Shown here: positions 34,681-42,490 of the stretch, one piece after another | How the letters are laid out: the number at the start of each line of letters is the position of its first letter | Numbering within the stretch: the first letter of the stretch is position 1 | Assembly (NCBI RefSeq): GCF_047372505.1 | Contig: NZ_JBKBEU010000001.1 | Location: 62,001 to 126,000 of the forward strand | DNA from: Phaeobacter cretensis | Lineage (GTDB): Bacteria > Pseudomonadota > Alphaproteobacteria > Rhodobacterales > Rhodobacteraceae | DNA: 64,000 nt | Reading direction: 5' to 3' | Notes under the pieces: model-generated | The model's input: only the letters and a program-made list of their open reading frames with translations | What the model was told of the DNA's origin: nothing | Databases searched by the model: none | Position numbers and translations under genes: made by a program

Positions 34681-35748
34681 TTAGGCCGCTGGCCTGATGG
34701 CCATGCCCGTAGCATCAAAGATATGTGCATTCTGTGCCTGCACACGCAAGCCCAGACGCTCGCCACTGCGGACCGGGACATTGCCGTGCTTGCGCACCAT
34801 TAGCGGCCCCAAACCGTCGACATTGGCATAAATATTGGTGTCCGATCCCAAACGTTCCACCACATCCGCCACCGCCGTCAGGTCCCCTTCGTCCGGGTTC
34901 ACCACATCAAGATGTTCCGGACGAATGCCCAATTCAACCGCTGAAGATGTGTCATCTACATGATCCAGTGTCAGCATCATCCCATTGGAGGCCATCACCC
35001 CGGACGTGGCACCGGAGACTGGCAATATGTTCATCGTGGGTGAGCCGATGAATTGCGCCACAAATTTATTGGCCGGACGTTCATAGAGATCCAGCGGTGA
35101 GCCAACCTGTTGAATGTCGCCGCCATTCAACACCACAATACGATCAGCAAGGGTCAGTGCTTCGACCTGATCGTGTGTGACATAAATCATCGTTGCGCCC
35201 AATTGCTTGTGTAGACGTGCGATCTCCAATCGCATCTCCACGCGCAATGCGGCATCCAGATTTGACAAGGGTTCATCAAACAGAAACGCGCGCGGGTCGC
35301 GAATAATTGCCCGCCCCATAGCAACACGCTGTCGCTGTCCGCCTGACAGGGCTTTGGGCAAACGGTCGACCAATGCAGACAGCCCTAAGGTGTCTGCAGC
35401 CGCTGCCACACGAGATTTGCGTTCCTCGGCCGGATCCTTTCGGATCTCCATCGAGAACCCCATATTCCGCGCCACATCCATATGGGGATAAAGCGCGTAC
35501 GACTGAAACACCATTGCGATGTCGCGATCACGTGGGCGCACGTCATTCATACGTTGCCCATCAATTTCAAACTCCCCTGCGGTGATCGGTTCAAGTCCCG
35601 CAATCATCCGCAAGAGGGTCGATTTTCCGCAGCCAGAAGGCCCTACAAGAACGATGAATTCCCCGTCCTGAATATCCAGATTGATGTCACGCAGAACCTC
35701 AATGGCCCCGTAGCGTTTCACCACATCTCTAAGTTCGATCCGCGCCAT
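34681..35748 (-). CDS. Sugar ABC transporter ATPase (CUT1, UgpC/MalK type)
   Basis: A 355-residue ATPase from ATG 35748 (MARIELRDVVKRYG). Walker A is GPSGCGKST, the signature is LSGGQRQRVAMGRAI, Walker B is AFLFDEPLSNLD, and the His switch is in YVTHDQVEA. The C-terminal 110 residues form the MalK-type regulatory OB/TOBE domain (ELGIRPEHLDVV). It energises the two permeases encoded just upstream. Such ATPases can be shared among CUT1 systems, so substrate is set by the binding protein. Confidence 0.93.
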   Translation of the reverse strand: MARIELRDVVKRYGAIEVLRDINLDIQDGEFIVLVGPSGCGKSTLLRMIAGLEPITAGEFEIDGQRMNDVRPRDRDIAMVFQSYALYPHMDVARNMGFSMEIRKDPAEERKSRVAAAADTLGLSALVDRLPKALSGGQRQRVAMGRAIIRDPRAFLFDEPLSNLDAALRVEMRLEIARLHKQLGATMIYVTHDQVEALTLADRIVVLNGGDIQQVGSPLDLYERPANKFVAQFIGSPTMNILPVSGATSGVMASNGMMLTLDHVDDTSSAVELGIRPEHLDVVNPDEGDLTAVADVVERLGSDTNIYANVDGLGPLMVRKHGNVPVRSGERLGLRVQAQNAHIFDATGMAIRPAA

Positions 35749-35761
35749 GATATCCGGCCCC

Positions 35762-36613
35762 CTATCCTTTGACCGCGCCGGACGTGAGGCCCTGCACGAG
35801 GTAGCGTTGTATGAAGATGAAAAACAAGCAACTCGGGATGAGTGCGAGCACACCGGCAGCCATCATCTGCCCCCAGTCCACCGAGAACTTCGACACGAAA
35901 GTGAGCAGCCCAACCGGGAATGTCATCGCGTCGTTTTTTGAGATCAGCATCAGTGCAAACAGCAGTTCAGACCATGCCGCGGTAAAGACAAACCCAAGCG
36001 TCGCCCCTAACCCCGGTAGCGTCAGCGGAAACACGACCGCGCGCAGCGCCTGAAACCGCGAGCAGCCATCCATCATCGCCGCCTCTTCCAGATCTTTCGG
36101 GATCCCGTCAAAAAACGACTGCATCAAAAAGGTGGCAAAGGGAATGTTGAAGGCGGTGTAGACCACGATCAGGGAGGTGAGTGAGTTCAGCAATCCAAGC
36201 TCAGCAACGATTTTGTAGATCGGGGCAATGATCATCAACAGCGGAAACATCTGAGTGATCAGCATCACCGCAATAATGATCCGCTTGCCTGCAAAGACAA
36301 ACCGCGAGAACGCATAGCCCGCACCTGCAGCAATCAGCGTAGTGAAAAACGCAGTGCCCAGCGACACAATCAGCGAATTGCGGAAATAGGCCAGAAAATC
36401 TGTCTCGAACAGCACTGTGGCGAAATTCTCGAAGGTGATCGCGCTGGGAAACATACGCGTTCCGTCAGAAAAGATCTGCGCATCAGGCGTCACTGCGATT
36501 TTCATCAGCCAGTACAGCGGGAACAGTGCAAAACCGAGGTAAAAGATAATGGCGGCAATCTTACCAACCGCCAACATCGGATGACGCCCGTCCTTAGGAG
36601 CAACAGTAGCCAT
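35762..36613 (-). CDS. Sugar ABC transporter permease (MalG type)
   Basis: A 283-residue inner-membrane permease with six helices. The EAA coupling loop reads DLEEAAMMDGCSRFQALRAVVFPL. The start is ATG 36613 (MATVAPKDG), with GAGGT upstream and 8 bases after the stop of the companion permease; the TTG 39 bases earlier is inside that gene. Together with the MalF-type subunit it forms the channel of the CUT1 importer. Confidence 0.92.
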   Translation of the reverse strand: MATVAPKDGRHPMLAVGKIAAIIFYLGFALFPLYWLMKIAVTPDAQIFSDGTRMFPSAITFENFATVLFETDFLAYFRNSLIVSLGTAFFTTLIAAGAGYAFSRFVFAGKRIIIAVMLITQMFPLLMIIAPIYKIVAELGLLNSLTSLIVVYTAFNIPFATFLMQSFFDGIPKDLEEAAMMDGCSRFQALRAVVFPLTLPGLGATLGFVFTAAWSELLFALMLISKNDAMTFPVGLLTFVSKFSVDWGQMMAAGVLALIPSCLFFIFIQRYLVQGLTSGAVKG

Positions 36614-36621
36614 GGGTGACC

Positions 36622-37572
36622 TCAGATCTTGACCAGCCGTTTGCGTATCCAAAGCAGGATAACAGCATAGGCCAGAAGGATGATCAGCAAAGCAACCGCG
36701 ATGGTGGAGGCATAGCCAAAATCCAGTTTGCGGAACGCAGTGGTGAAAATATAGGTGGACAGGATCTGTGTAGAATTGGCCGGCCCGCCGCCTGTCATAA
36801 CAAAGATCAGATCAGCAAAATTCGCGATCCAGATGGTGCGCAGCATCACAGTGATGGCAATCATCGGTGCAAGAAACGGTAGGGTGATCTTGGTAAAGCT
36901 CTGCCATGGGCTGGCACCGTCAATCTCGGCAGCCTCGTACAGCTCGCCCGGAATGGACTGAAGTGCCGCCAGCAGAGTGATCGCAAAGAATGGCACGCCA
37001 AACCAGATATTGGCAGTAATCGGCCCCCAGATCGCCAGATCAGGATCGCCAAGAATGTTGTATGGCTCCGACAAGACGCCCAAGGCCGTCAGCCAATGCG
37101 GAATTGGTCCAATCACCGGGTTGAACAGCCATGCCCAGGTCAACGCTGACAGGAATGTGGGCACGGCCCAAGGAAGGAACACCAAAGCCTGAAACAGTTT
37201 CTTTCCAAAAAACTGCGTATTGAGCAGCATCGCCAACCCAAGCCCTAGGAAAAATTGGAAGAATATCGACCAGAAGGTCCAGAAAAACGTATTCTCCAAT
37301 GCGATCCAGAATTTTCGGTCCGACCATAGTTTTTGATAGTTTTCAAACCCCACCCAACCGGTGGCAAAGGGGTTGAGCAGTTCAATCGACTGAAAGGAAT
37401 ACGATATTCCAACAATCAACGGGATCAGCATGACACAGCCAATCAACAGGTTCATCGGCGACAGATAGAGAAACGGCTCTACCATATACTGCCAGTAAAG
37501 AGAGCGTCGTGCCCCGGTTCCCCCGGGCACGACGTTTTTTTGGGCGCGGGCAATCACTGCTTCGCCTGCCAT
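36622..37572 (-). CDS. Sugar ABC transporter permease (MalF type)
   Basis: A 316-residue permease with six core helices and the coupling loop ELYEAAEIDGASPWQSFTKITLPFL. Its ATG lies inside the end of the binding-protein gene (19-base overlap), indicating translational coupling. The following MalG-type gene begins 8 bases after its stop. The N-terminal 25 residues are polar and cytoplasmic. Confidence 0.92.
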   Translation of the reverse strand: MAGEAVIARAQKNVVPGGTGARRSLYWQYMVEPFLYLSPMNLLIGCVMLIPLIVGISYSFQSIELLNPFATGWVGFENYQKLWSDRKFWIALENTFFWTFWSIFFQFFLGLGLAMLLNTQFFGKKLFQALVFLPWAVPTFLSALTWAWLFNPVIGPIPHWLTALGVLSEPYNILGDPDLAIWGPITANIWFGVPFFAITLLAALQSIPGELYEAAEIDGASPWQSFTKITLPFLAPMIAITVMLRTIWIANFADLIFVMTGGGPANSTQILSTYIFTTAFRKLDFGYASTIAVALLIILLAYAVILLWIRKRLVKI

Positions 37573-38810
37573 TTAGCATATTCTTCAGTCAGCAGATCTG
37601 CCCATTCGTCCGCCAGATCCTGCGCACTGCGCTGCCCCAGCAAGGCCTCTTGACTGGTTTCCAGGACGACAGTGCTACCGAAATAGCCCCATTTTTCCAG
37701 ATATGTTGGCATGGTGGTCGGTTCATACTGCTCGCCATTCAGCTCTTTAAACCAGCCCGCAAATTGCTCGGTCTGGAAGTAAGGGTCCTGATCAGCGCCT
37801 TTGTGAACAGGGATCACGCCAACGCGCTTGGCCCAGGTACCGTTGGCCTCGGGTGCAGACAGTGCCGCAACCAGATCAAATGCTTCGTCTTCATGCTCGG
37901 TTGAACTAAAAATTGACCAACCCGCAAAGCCGATGGTGGGGAATGCCTTGCCAGATGGGCCAACCGGCATCGGGATTACTGCAAAATCCTCGGCAGGCAT
38001 ACGTTCTGAGATCGCTATGAGCGCATCTGGATCCTGATCAAGGAAAGCACAGGTCCCGGAGTAGAACCCGGCAACGATTTCATTGAACCCCCAGCTGACC
38101 GCATCCTTGGGCGCATAGCCCTTCTGATACATGTCGATCATGAACTGGATACCCTCAACGGAACCAGGTTCGTTCATGCGGCTTTTTCCGTCCTCGGTGA
38201 AGAATTCATTGGTGCCATTCATGGCAGCCGCCATCATCACCCAGCCATTAGTGCCGCCCGGACCACCACGAAGGCAATAACCGGATTTGCCATCCAATTC
38301 CGATACCGCCGCAGATGCAGCCATAAAGTCAGCCATGGTCTCCGGTGGCTCAACCCCGGCGTCGGCTAAGAGCTTTTTGTTGTAGAACATCGCTCTCAGA
38401 TAGAACCCATATGGGATCATATAGAGATCGCCTGCCTGGCTGCCCATCGCGACGGTTTTGTCGGTCAGGGTCGCGCCATGTTCCCAATCCGCGACATGGT
38501 CGGCGAGACTGGCCAGCTGCCCGGAGCCCGCATAGAGCGCCTGCCACGTATCGGGCATTTCTACGACATCGGGTATATCGCCACCGGCAACCATTGTCGC
38601 CAGTTTTTCAAACGCCTGCCCCCAGGGCAAGCTGATGATTTCAACGGATACATCCGGGTTCGCGGCCTCATACCCATCAACAATACCCTGCAGCACCTTG
38701 GTGCGCTCCGGGCTGGTGATGACTTCGACCAGCTTCAGCGTGGTTTCCGCATGTGCGGCAGACCCCATGAGCATGGCCGCCGTGGTAATCCCTGTCAGAA
38801 GTTTTTTCAT
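37554..38810 (-). CDS. Sugar ABC transporter periplasmic binding protein (CUT1)
   Basis: A 418-residue extracellular solute-binding protein of family 1. The signal peptide is MKKLLTGITTAAMLMGSAAHA with mature start ETTLKLVEV. The family pattern ANPDVSVEIISLPWGQAFEKL, then GDIPDVVEMPDTW, and the hinge GWSIFSSTEHEDEAF are present. It is not a lipoprotein. The ligand is most likely an oligosaccharide, glycoside or polyol derivative, typical of CUT1 proteins; nothing in the sequence narrows it. It lies between the PLP enzyme gene and the permeases. Confidence 0.92.
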   Translation of the reverse strand: MKKLLTGITTAAMLMGSAAHAETTLKLVEVITSPERTKVLQGIVDGYEAANPDVSVEIISLPWGQAFEKLATMVAGGDIPDVVEMPDTWQALYAGSGQLASLADHVADWEHGATLTDKTVAMGSQAGDLYMIPYGFYLRAMFYNKKLLADAGVEPPETMADFMAASAAVSELDGKSGYCLRGGPGGTNGWVMMAAAMNGTNEFFTEDGKSRMNEPGSVEGIQFMIDMYQKGYAPKDAVSWGFNEIVAGFYSGTCAFLDQDPDALIAISERMPAEDFAVIPMPVGPSGKAFPTIGFAGWSIFSSTEHEDEAFDLVAALSAPEANGTWAKRVGVIPVHKGADQDPYFQTEQFAGWFKELNGEQYEPTTMPTYLEKWGYFGSTVVLETSQEALLGQRSAQDLADEWADLLTEEYAKWQAKQ

Positions 38811-38865
38811 TTTGTCCTTCCCCTTGTCGTGTGACGTTGCACACAGCGCTGTCAGATCAAGCCTG

Positions 38866-40017
38866 TCAGACCGTGCTTGTCGTGAGGGCAGATGTGATAT
38901 CCGCCCACAGGTCCTCGGCCTCCTCCAGCCCGAGGTTCAGCCGAACGAGATTCGGCGAAACTCCAAAACGTTGCATCGAGTTCTCTTCGCCAATCTGCGC
39001 AATCCCCACACGGGCCGGCAGGATCAGGCTCTCAAATCCGCCCCAACTGACCCCCAGCCGAAAGTGCGTTAGCGCGTTGGAAAATTCAGGAATATCAACG
39101 CTGTCATCAAATTCTACCGACAAAAGCCCGGAACGGCCGGTCAGGCCCGGAACATCGTTTGGCCCCGGCGAATGCACATGGCGCACCTGTGGCAAGGCCG
39201 ATAAGCGATCAATGAACAGGTTTGCCGTGGCCTCATGCTGGCGCATCCGCGCAGACAATGTGCGCAATCCACGGGTGAGCAGAAACGCCTCAAACGGGGC
39301 CAGTTTTGCTCCAAGCAATGGCAAAGTGAGATCGCGGATCCGGTCAATATACTTCTGCGAGGCCACCACCACGCCAGCAACGGTATCAGAATGGCCGGAG
39401 ATATATTTCGACGCGGAATGCAGGACGATATCTACGCCCTGCGCCAAAGGTTTCTGAAACACAGGGCTGGCCCAAGAGTTATCTATCATCGTCAGCACGC
39501 CATGCCGTTTGGCATGAGCTGTAACCTTTTTGAGGTTAAGCGGCTGAAATACGACAGAGCTGGGGCTTTCCAGATAGGCAAGCTGCACGTCTTTGAGCAA
39601 ATCTGCATCGTCTTCGAACTGCTTGGGTGAATAATAGTCGATCTGAACGCCAAATGGGCGCAGTAGCCGCTCCATGAAACGATAGCTGTCTGGATAGACA
39701 TGCTCGACACAGGCAATACGGTCACCCGGTTTCACAAAGGCCAGAATTGTTGATGAAATTGCAGCCATGCCAGATGCGAAACCAACCGCAGCTTCTCCCC
39801 GTTCGGCCTTGGCCATCAGCGCCTCAAACGCCGCCACTGTCGGATTCTGCACGCGGGTATAGATCGCCTTATTGCTGCGCCCCGCCATACGATTCTCAAA
39901 CGCCTCATAGCTGTCAAAAGTGAACAGCGACGTCTGAACAATCGGCGGAGTGACCGCTCCATTGCCATCGTCCATAACGGTGGCCATCAACGTTGCAAGA
40001 TCCAAGCCATCAGTCAT
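38866..40017 (-). CDS. Transsulfuration-family PLP enzyme (MetC/MetB-like)
   Basis: A 383-residue Cys/Met-metabolism PLP-dependent enzyme. The Schiff-base lysine is in VLHSASKYISGHSD, the phosphate-binding segment is SGMAAISST, and the aromatic stacking residue lies in EHVYPDSYRFME. It lacks the YGCTF motif of the methionine gamma-lyase at 24391, so its reaction differs: cystathionine beta-lyase, another beta- or gamma-elimination, or a replacement reaction. It overlaps the regulator gene by 8 bases and leads directly into the sugar importer. That is an unusual partnership for a sulfur amino-acid enzyme. Confidence 0.85.
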   Translation of the reverse strand: MTDGLDLATLMATVMDDGNGAVTPPIVQTSLFTFDSYEAFENRMAGRSNKAIYTRVQNPTVAAFEALMAKAERGEAAVGFASGMAAISSTILAFVKPGDRIACVEHVYPDSYRFMERLLRPFGVQIDYYSPKQFEDDADLLKDVQLAYLESPSSVVFQPLNLKKVTAHAKRHGVLTMIDNSWASPVFQKPLAQGVDIVLHSASKYISGHSDTVAGVVVASQKYIDRIRDLTLPLLGAKLAPFEAFLLTRGLRTLSARMRQHEATANLFIDRLSALPQVRHVHSPGPNDVPGLTGRSGLLSVEFDDSVDIPEFSNALTHFRLGVSWGGFESLILPARVGIAQIGEENSMQRFGVSPNLVRLNLGLEEAEDLWADITSALTTSTV

Positions 40018-40756
40018 TGCGACCCTCCATCATGGCACTCATCGACTCTCGGATCTCTGCCTCAACCATGTCTAGGATAGTCTCCATGACACGCACCGCC
40101 TCGGCCTCATCCCCGGCAACCACTGCTGCGGCGAGTTTCATGTGCAGCGGTATTGATGACTGCCCCAAATGCGGTTTGCCGAACGGCGCTTCGTAGACTT
40201 CGTTGAAACCGTGCTGAATCTGCTGGATCAATTGACCAAAAAGCGGGTTCCCGCAGGCCTCTTGCAGGGCCTCATGAAAACGGTAGTCCGCGGCACGCCA
40301 GTCCTGACCCGCCTCAAGGATCGCGATCAGTTCGCTCGCCCGTCCCATGATGATACGGCCACTATGTGCTGTGATATTGCGGGTCGCCAGACGCACGGTT
40401 TCCAACTCCAGCGGTCGGCGCACAGCATGCGTTCGCAACAGGCTTTCAGCCTCCAATTTCACCATAACCGGCAGGTGAATCGCGTTAGAAACCACCCCTG
40501 TGGCCAGTCGCGTTCCGGCTTTCTTGTTACGGGTCACGATGCCCATATTCTGCCAGGCGGTCAGTGCCTCGCGCACCTTGGCTCGGCCAACGCCGAGTTG
40601 GCGCGCAATATCCACTTCGGTCGGCAGCCGATCCCCAATACCCAAGCCTTCGGCATCGATCATTCGTGTCAACGCCTCCAACACGTCCCGGCTGCTGCTA
40701 CGCGGCGGAAGCGGCGACATGCTGTCATTGATTTGTTTCGGATCGCGCCCTGCCAT
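40010..40756 (-). CDS. FadR-subfamily GntR regulator
   Basis: A 248-residue regulator with an N-terminal winged helix (GDRLPTEVDIARQLGVGRAKVREALTAWQNMGIV) and a C-terminal all-helical FCD ligand domain whose metal ligands are probably the Asp/His residues of DYRFHEAL and the later His of PLHMKLA. ATG 40756 has GAAAGG 7 bases upstream; the open extension to 40849 would run across the operator. It is the first gene of the seven-gene sugar operon and overlaps the PLP gene, so autoregulated, ligand-relieved repression of the operon is likely. Confidence 0.88.
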   Translation of the reverse strand: MAGRDPKQINDSMSPLPPRSSSRDVLEALTRMIDAEGLGIGDRLPTEVDIARQLGVGRAKVREALTAWQNMGIVTRNKKAGTRLATGVVSNAIHLPVMVKLEAESLLRTHAVRRPLELETVRLATRNITAHSGRIIMGRASELIAILEAGQDWRAADYRFHEALQEACGNPLFGQLIQQIQHGFNEVYEAPFGKPHLGQSSIPLHMKLAAAVVAGDEAEAVRVMETILDMVEAEIRESMSAMMEGRND

Positions 40757-40815
40757 TCTCTGCCTTTCGTATGGTCCAGCGCTTTGCCAGACCATGTCTC
40801 GAAAAGCATGCCAGT

Positions 40816-40850
40816 AATGTCCTACATTATCAATCTTATTGTAGGACATT
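40816..40850. promoter_or_regulatory. Palindromic double operator for the FadR-type regulator
   Basis: AATGTCCTACA (40816-40826) and TGTAGGACATT (40840-40850) form a perfect 11-bp inverted repeat. Each arm fits the FadR-type core GT-N3-AC (TGTCCTACA, TGTAGGACA). It lies 60-95 bp upstream of the regulator start, where an operator is expected. Confidence 0.7.
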
Positions 40851-40892
40851 ATATTTCTCTTTATTTACAGAGCACTAAATACTTTAAAGCCG

Positions 40893-40909
40893 CGAAATCC
40901 TACATTTCG
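40893..40909. promoter_or_regulatory. Third, weaker operator-like site
   Basis: CGAAAT and ATTTCG flank the shared core CCTAC, and ATCCTACATTT repeats most of the operator half-site found 70 bp away. It lies on the MFS-gene side, so it could couple that divergent gene to the same regulator. Confidence 0.4.
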
Positions 40910-41125
40910 CATCACCAAGATGCACTATCCGGATGATGAGCCTCTTGAGAAAATCGGAGAGATTCGCCGTAAATTTGTCGCCAGCATTTTGATGCTACGA
41001 GTAAGCGTGGATGGTTTAAATCGCCCTGCAAAAGACGCTGAACGCGGGTTGCCACCGACAAGTTTTAGGACCAACCTCCCGCACAAATCCACTCGCAGAG
41101 TTTATCCCCATTGGAAGGAGCCCAC

Positions 41126-42295
41126 GTGCCTGCAATCAGCCCTCAGCCACCTCGCCCCCGGTTTCGGCTGCGTACACCATGGCGTGCGGTTTCGGCTATG
41201 TTTGCCCTTAACGGAGCGCTATTTGGCATCTGGGCCTCGCGGATTCCGGCTGTGGCTGAGATCCATGAACTTACGCCGGGAGGTCTTGGCCTGCTTCTGC
41301 TACTGATGGCTGCCGGTGCTATCTTGTCGTTTCCGATAGCGGGCCGCGCGGCTGACCGGATGGGCGCGGCTTTTATCACCCGCCGGGTCGCACTTGCCTA
41401 CATGCTTGGTCTCGTCCTGTTGGCTGTGGCACCCAACCTGCCCCTATTGGCAGCAGCACTGTTTGTCTTTGGTGCGGCTCACGGCAGTATGGATGTGACA
41501 ATGAACGCCTGGGCCAGCGCAGTTGAGACTCGTTCAAGTCGGCCAATGATGTCGTCGTTTCATGCGATGTTCAGCCTCGGCGCAGGCTTAGGTGCACTGT
41601 CTGGCTATGCGGCCGCCTCAATCGGGGCGGATATTCCGCTGCATTTCCTTCTGGCCGGTGCTGTCGCTGCCGCGCTCACGCTTTATGTGGCGCAGATCCC
41701 CTGGATTGATGATCCGCGCCCCGATACCAGCACAACAAAGCCTTCCCTACTGCCACGCGGGGCCTTGGTTGCAGTTGGATTCGTTGCCTTTTGTGGCTCG
41801 GTTGGCGAAGGTGCTATGGCCGATTGGAGCGCGATTTTTCTGGTACTGACCACCGGCGCAAGCGAGGCTGACGCCGCACTGGGATTTGCTGTTTTCTCTG
41901 TAGCCATGGTTGCTGTGCGCCTGATTGGAGATCTTATCGTCGCGCGGATCGGTGCCGTGTCAGCGGGCCGCTTTGCAGGTGTCAGCGCCAGCCTCGGCGC
42001 AGTGATCGCAGTAGGATTTGGCAACTATGGTGCGGCCATGGTTGGGTTCGCTCTCATGGGTATTGGCTACGCGCTGGTCATGCCACTGGCGTTCAGTCGC
42101 GCGGCAAGTGATCCGAACCTGCCTGCTGGAGCCGCCATCGCAAGTGTCGCCACATTCGGCTACGGTGGAATCCTAATAGGCCCACCAATGATCGGCATCA
42201 CGGCTGAGCTGCTATCGCTGCAATCGGCCTTTTTAATCCTTGCCGCCCTTGCTGGGTTTATCGTTATTTTCTCAAGTGTTCTAAAGCGAAGCTAA
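41126..42295 (+). CDS. MFS transporter
   Basis: A 389-residue membrane protein with about 12 helices. The start is GTG 41126, preceded by AAGGAG at 6 bases; the TTG at 41111 would place the ribosome-binding site inside the gene. The first helix FALNGALFGIWASRIPAVAEI and the pattern GAAHGSMDVTMNAWASAVE resemble the YbjJ/FucP-like branch of MFS, often sugar or metabolite carriers. It diverges from the regulator and sugar operon and may be controlled from the shared operator region. The substrate is unknown. Confidence 0.85.
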   Translation: MPAISPQPPRPRFRLRTPWRAVSAMFALNGALFGIWASRIPAVAEIHELTPGGLGLLLLLMAAGAILSFPIAGRAADRMGAAFITRRVALAYMLGLVLLAVAPNLPLLAAALFVFGAAHGSMDVTMNAWASAVETRSSRPMMSSFHAMFSLGAGLGALSGYAAASIGADIPLHFLLAGAVAAALTLYVAQIPWIDDPRPDTSTTKPSLLPRGALVAVGFVAFCGSVGEGAMADWSAIFLVLTTGASEADAALGFAVFSVAMVAVRLIGDLIVARIGAVSAGRFAGVSASLGAVIAVGFGNYGAAMVGFALMGIGYALVMPLAFSRAASDPNLPAGAAIASVATFGYGGILIGPPMIGITAELLSLQSAFLILAALAGFIVIFSSVLKRS

Positions 42296-42320
42296 CTAAA
42301 AATTCTAATGACAAGAAAAA

Positions 42321-42340
42321 GGGAGGCACGGTGGCCTCCC
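42321..42340 (-). terminator. Terminator for nrdJ (minus strand)
   Basis: GGGAGGC (42321-42327) pairs with GCCTCCC (42334-42340). On the minus strand the stem is followed by TTTTTCTTGTC. It lies about 150 bases beyond the nrdJ stop, leaving a long structured 3' untranslated region. Confidence 0.75.
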
Positions 42341-42351
42341 CCCTCAAGGTG

Positions 42352-42467
42352 CACGGATCAGGTGTTTTTTGTTACCGCCCGAGGTCTTTGCCTGTGTCCG
42401 ATCCGTGTCGGGATGAGCGCACCCATCCCGGGTTCCTGACTGTTGCGACAAAGCTTTCGCAACAGTC
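42352..42467. ncRNA. Structured intergenic segment with three inverted repeats
   Basis: Between the convergent MFS and nrdJ genes lie CACGGATC (42352-42359) / GATCCGTG (42400-42407), then CGGGATG / CATCCCG (about 42409-42430), then a perfect 11-bp stem GACTGTTGCGA (42438-42448) / TCGCAACAGTC (42457-42467). None has a T tract. The set looks like a folded RNA, either the nrdJ 3' region or a separate small RNA ending at the downstream terminator. Confidence 0.35.
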
Positions 42468-42490
42468 ATATTTCACTTTATATCTACTGT

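Larger units (their letters stand above)
40757..41125. other. Divergent regulatory region between regulator and MFS genes
   Basis: These 369 bases contain the palindromic operator and the third site described separately, an AT-rich promoter-like stretch at about 40850-40890, and no credible coding frame. Confidence 0.6.
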
